DNA of 57,545 bases from Methyloprofundus sp. (GTDB lineage Bacteria; Pseudomonadota; Gammaproteobacteria; Methylococcales; Methylomonadaceae), in NCBI GenBank assembly GCA_014859465.1, contig JACUUF010000010.1, forward strand, positions 1 through 57,545, read 5' to 3'. Every line of letters starts with the position of its first letter. Within the stretch, counting starts at the first letter, position 1. A program made the translations under genes and the position numbers. Under the pieces are notes generated by a model, which saw only the letters and a program-made list of their open reading frames with translations, had not been told where the DNA came from and ran no database searches. Positions 55,683 to 57,545 of the stretch are shown here, piece after piece.

Positions 55683-56522
55683 TTACCTTAATAACCCTAA
55701 TACGGCCTGCGGAGCTTGGTTCGCCTGAGACAACATGGCTGTACCTGCTTGTTGTAAAATCTGATTACGACTTAATTGCGCTGTTTCGGCCGCAAAATCA
55801 GTATCCATAATTCGAGATTTAGCCGCGGACTGGTTTTCAATCGAAGACTGTAAATTAGAAATCGTTGTGGTAAACCGGTTTTGTACCGCACCTAGTTTCG
55901 CTCTTGATGTATCAATGGCTTCAATAGCTGTATCAATAGCCGTTATTGCAGCAAGAGCGCCTGCTACTGCGGCAGAACCACCTATACTTGCCGTCGTTAC
56001 GTCTGCAATCGTTGCTGAAAGATTAGCGACATCAACAGTAATCTGGTTATCAGAGCTCGTATTCGCACCGACCTGAATGGCAACACCACCTGCTAACGAG
56101 CCATTAATAATCTTCTTACCATTGAATTCAGTATTTGTGATGATACGCGTTAGTTCAGCGTTCAGTTGTTGAAATTCTGATTGCAACTTATCTCTATCAT
56201 CTCCTGTAACAGCCCCGTCATTTGCTGACTGCACCGCTAAATCACGCATACGCTGCATAGTTTGGGTAATTTCACCCATTGCGGCTTCTGCTGTTTGTGC
56301 CATGGAAATACCATCACTCGCATTTCGTGTTGCAACCGTCATCCCTCTAATTTGGGAGTCCATTCTATTACCAATTGCTAAGCCTGCCGCATCATCTTTG
56401 GCAGAGTTAACTCGCAAACCCGATGATAGACGCTCCATTGAAGTAGCTAATGCATTATTCGAATTGGTTAACTGACGTTGACTATTAATTGATGCTACGT
56501 TTGTGTTGATTACCATTGCCAT
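55683..56522 (-). CDS. fliC: Flagellin FliC (sigma-28-linked copy)
   Basis: 279-aa flagellin. N-terminal and C-terminal D0/D1 regions are almost identical to those of the flagellin at 49188-50033; differences cluster in the short centre (about 175-205, alanine-rich ASIGGSAAVAGALAA). It starts MAMVINTNVASINSQRQ with GGAGGG upstream and ends QAVLGLLR. A sigma-28 promoter lies upstream. It heads the fliC-flaG-fliD-fliS-fliT group. Confidence 0.95.
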   Translation of the reverse strand: MAMVINTNVASINSQRQLTNSNNALATSMERLSSGLRVNSAKDDAAGLAIGNRMDSQIRGMTVATRNASDGISMAQTAEAAMGEITQTMQRMRDLAVQSANDGAVTGDDRDKLQSEFQQLNAELTRIITNTEFNGKKIINGSLAGGVAIQVGANTSSDNQITVDVANLSATIADVTTASIGGSAAVAGALAAITAIDTAIEAIDTSRAKLGAVQNRFTTTISNLQSSIENQSAAKSRIMDTDFAAETAQLSRNQILQQAGTAMLSQANQAPQAVLGLLR

Positions 56523-56607
56523 GATACTACCCTCCAGAATTCCCTAATGACCAAGTCAATATAGGAAACATAATTTAAATAAACATTAATTTCTAAACTC
56601 GAAATAT

Positions 56608-56634
56608 TTATCGGTCGGCAAAGCTATTTCTTTA
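56608..56634 (-). promoter_or_regulatory. Sigma-28 (FliA) promoter of fliC
   Basis: Minus strand reads TAAA (56631-56634), 15 nt, then ACCGATAA (56608-56615); one mismatch from TAAA-N15-GCCGATAA. Predicted transcript start near 56600, about 78 nt before the ATG. Confidence 0.85.
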
Positions 56635-56686
56635 ATTTTTTTTGTACTTTTCACATTACAGTTTAACTTCACTCTAACATTCCATG

Positions 56687-57545
56687 TCAAAGTCGTTGTA
56701 TTTGCGCATGCGGAAGCCGTATTTTGATATCGGCAGGAATACAGCTTATCACCTTTTTGTTAGCTGCTAATGCAACCACTAAAGCCATACTTTCACACCC
56801 CGCCACTATATCTGCCTGAAAAATATCTTCTAATAATGTCGTTTTTTGGCTTATCTGAATCAGCTCAGGAAATGTATTCTGGTAATCGTTATATTTTCCT
56901 GCACCATCGGAAGGGTGCGCCCTAATAATCAGTTTTTCAACGGTTTTGCTACTGGCTATAGGCAAATTTTTCAATAACAAATCGAGTGCGTCAAATTCTG
57001 TATAGCCAAAAAAATTCTTATCACCATATTTTAAAAGCGCATGGCCTGATATATTTTCACTCACAAATAAAATAACGGCCTGATCAGACTTTTTCTTGAC
57101 TGAGTTCTCCAACGCTTTGATTTGTAATTTAACCTCTTGCAAATAAGGGTTATCCACTACTTTGATAGGGATACCAGAAAAAATCATACATGAACGGGCA
57201 ACGACTTCAGCATCAACATCAGCCACCCAAAGTTGATCCGGTAAGTGCGTAATACCATCACGCTCAAAGCGTTCTTGATAATTAACCCAGTGATCTAAAA
57301 AAGCAACAACCTCTATTTGTCTTAGTTTCGCTAATTTAATTGCATCCCACTCAAGACTCGATTGCCAACTAGCCCCACACAACAGCCAACTAGCTTGTTC
57401 AATTCCCTGCTCTAACCCACAAACTTCCAGCTCAGGTATGTTGCGCTGAAAAACCTTAACTGCCGGACCTGCAAGCGCAAAAAGACAAGCTAAGGGTAGT
57501 GGGTGAAATCTGTGATTTTCAATATAATTGAAGTTACGACATTTC
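56687..57545 (-). CDS. Unidentified protein next to flagellin genes (5' end outside window)
   Basis: The frame is open from its TGA at 56687 to the right edge of the window, so the gene continues beyond 57545; a TTG at 57382 is an internal codon, not a likely start. The visible ~285 residues alternate strands and helices as in a two-domain Rossmann/GT-B-like fold: LFALAGPAVKVF and EVVAFLDHWVNY, then AVILFVSENISGHALLKYGD, KLIIRAHPSDG and IVAGCESMALVVALAANKKVISC. The IIRAHPSD and GCESMA segments recall UDP-sugar or glycan-processing proteins. Given the flagellin setting it may take part in filament glycosylation, but I do not recognise the family. Confidence 0.6.
   Translation of the reverse strand, partial: KCRNFNYIENHRFHPLPLACLFALAGPAVKVFQRNIPELEVCGLEQGIEQASWLLCGASWQSSLEWDAIKLAKLRQIEVVAFLDHWVNYQERFERDGITHLPDQLWVADVDAEVVARSCMIFSGIPIKVVDNPYLQEVKLQIKALENSVKKKSDQAVILFVSENISGHALLKYGDKNFFGYTEFDALDLLLKNLPIASSKTVEKLIIRAHPSDGAGKYNDYQNTFPELIQISQKTTLLEDIFQADIVAGCESMALVVALAANKKVISCIPADIKIRLPHAQIQRL

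Noticed and set aside
57380..57382. TTG as the start of the last gene
   Set aside because: The frame stays open to the window end with protein-like sequence, so the TTG is internal.

Overview
The window looks like a chromosomal segment of a gammaproteobacterial methylotroph, most likely a methanotroph of the Methylococcales. Two things point there. First, there is an archaeal-type tetrahydromethanopterin (H4MPT) / methanofuran gene set: methenyl-H4MPT cyclohydrolase, beta-RFAP synthase, a DmrB-like flavoprotein, a dihydropteroate synthase-like protein, a DUF447 protein, MfnB and an ATP-grasp ligase. Second, the housekeeping context is gammaproteobacterial: fabA-fabB, ttcA, rdgC, a second-type EF-G, accD-folC-dedD-cvpA-purF, BepA and a Lpp-like alanine zipper. 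The assignment is inferred from gene content; no rRNA is present to confirm it.

Layout. 1-285: non-coding repeats. 0.3-10 kb: folP, then two blocks of C1-cofactor genes (1.25-4.4 kb on +, 6.9-9.95 kb on -) on either side of an EF-G2 gene. 10-12.5 kb: an overlapping HAD / nucleotidyltransferase / REC-GGDEF operon. 12.6-15.3 kb: ttcA, fabB, fabA. 15.7-20.4 kb: soluble lytic transglycosylase, ABC exporter, PHP phosphoesterase. 20.5 kb: tRNA-Leu(UAA). 21-26.2 kb: NlpE-like protein, purN, a DNA deoxyinosine glycosylase, rdgC, and two L,D-transpeptidases flanking a Braun-type lipoprotein that ends in Lys. 26-30.7 kb: pgm, metZ, CinA/PncC, a DUF2231 membrane protein. 30.9-38.4 kb: trpF-trpB-trpA-accD-folC-dedD-cvpA-purF on one strand. 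38.4-46.5 kb: a solo TusD-like protein, an M48 protease, a HIBADH-family dehydrogenase, a TonB-dependent receptor, NTF2-like, GNAT and nitrilase-family genes, with three REP-like palindromes. 46.6-57.5 kb: a flagellar filament locus.

The flagellar locus is the most interesting part. It has two near-identical short flagellins in opposite orientation, a SEC-C/TPR/GT41 (SPINDLY/OGT-type) glycosyltransferase, a Maf-type (MAF_flag10) glycosyltransferase, flaG-fliD-fliS-fliT, a 62-aa YjfB-like protein, and an unidentified gene running off the right edge. The sequence shows a sigma-54 type promoter in front of one flagellin and sigma-28 type promoters in front of the other flagellin and of the YjfB-like gene. 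The two flagellins therefore appear to be wired to different tiers of the flagellar cascade, with two unrelated candidate flagellin glycosyltransferases beside them.

Functional names come from reading the protein sequences and motifs. No database search was run, so family-level calls are firmer than substrate-level calls.
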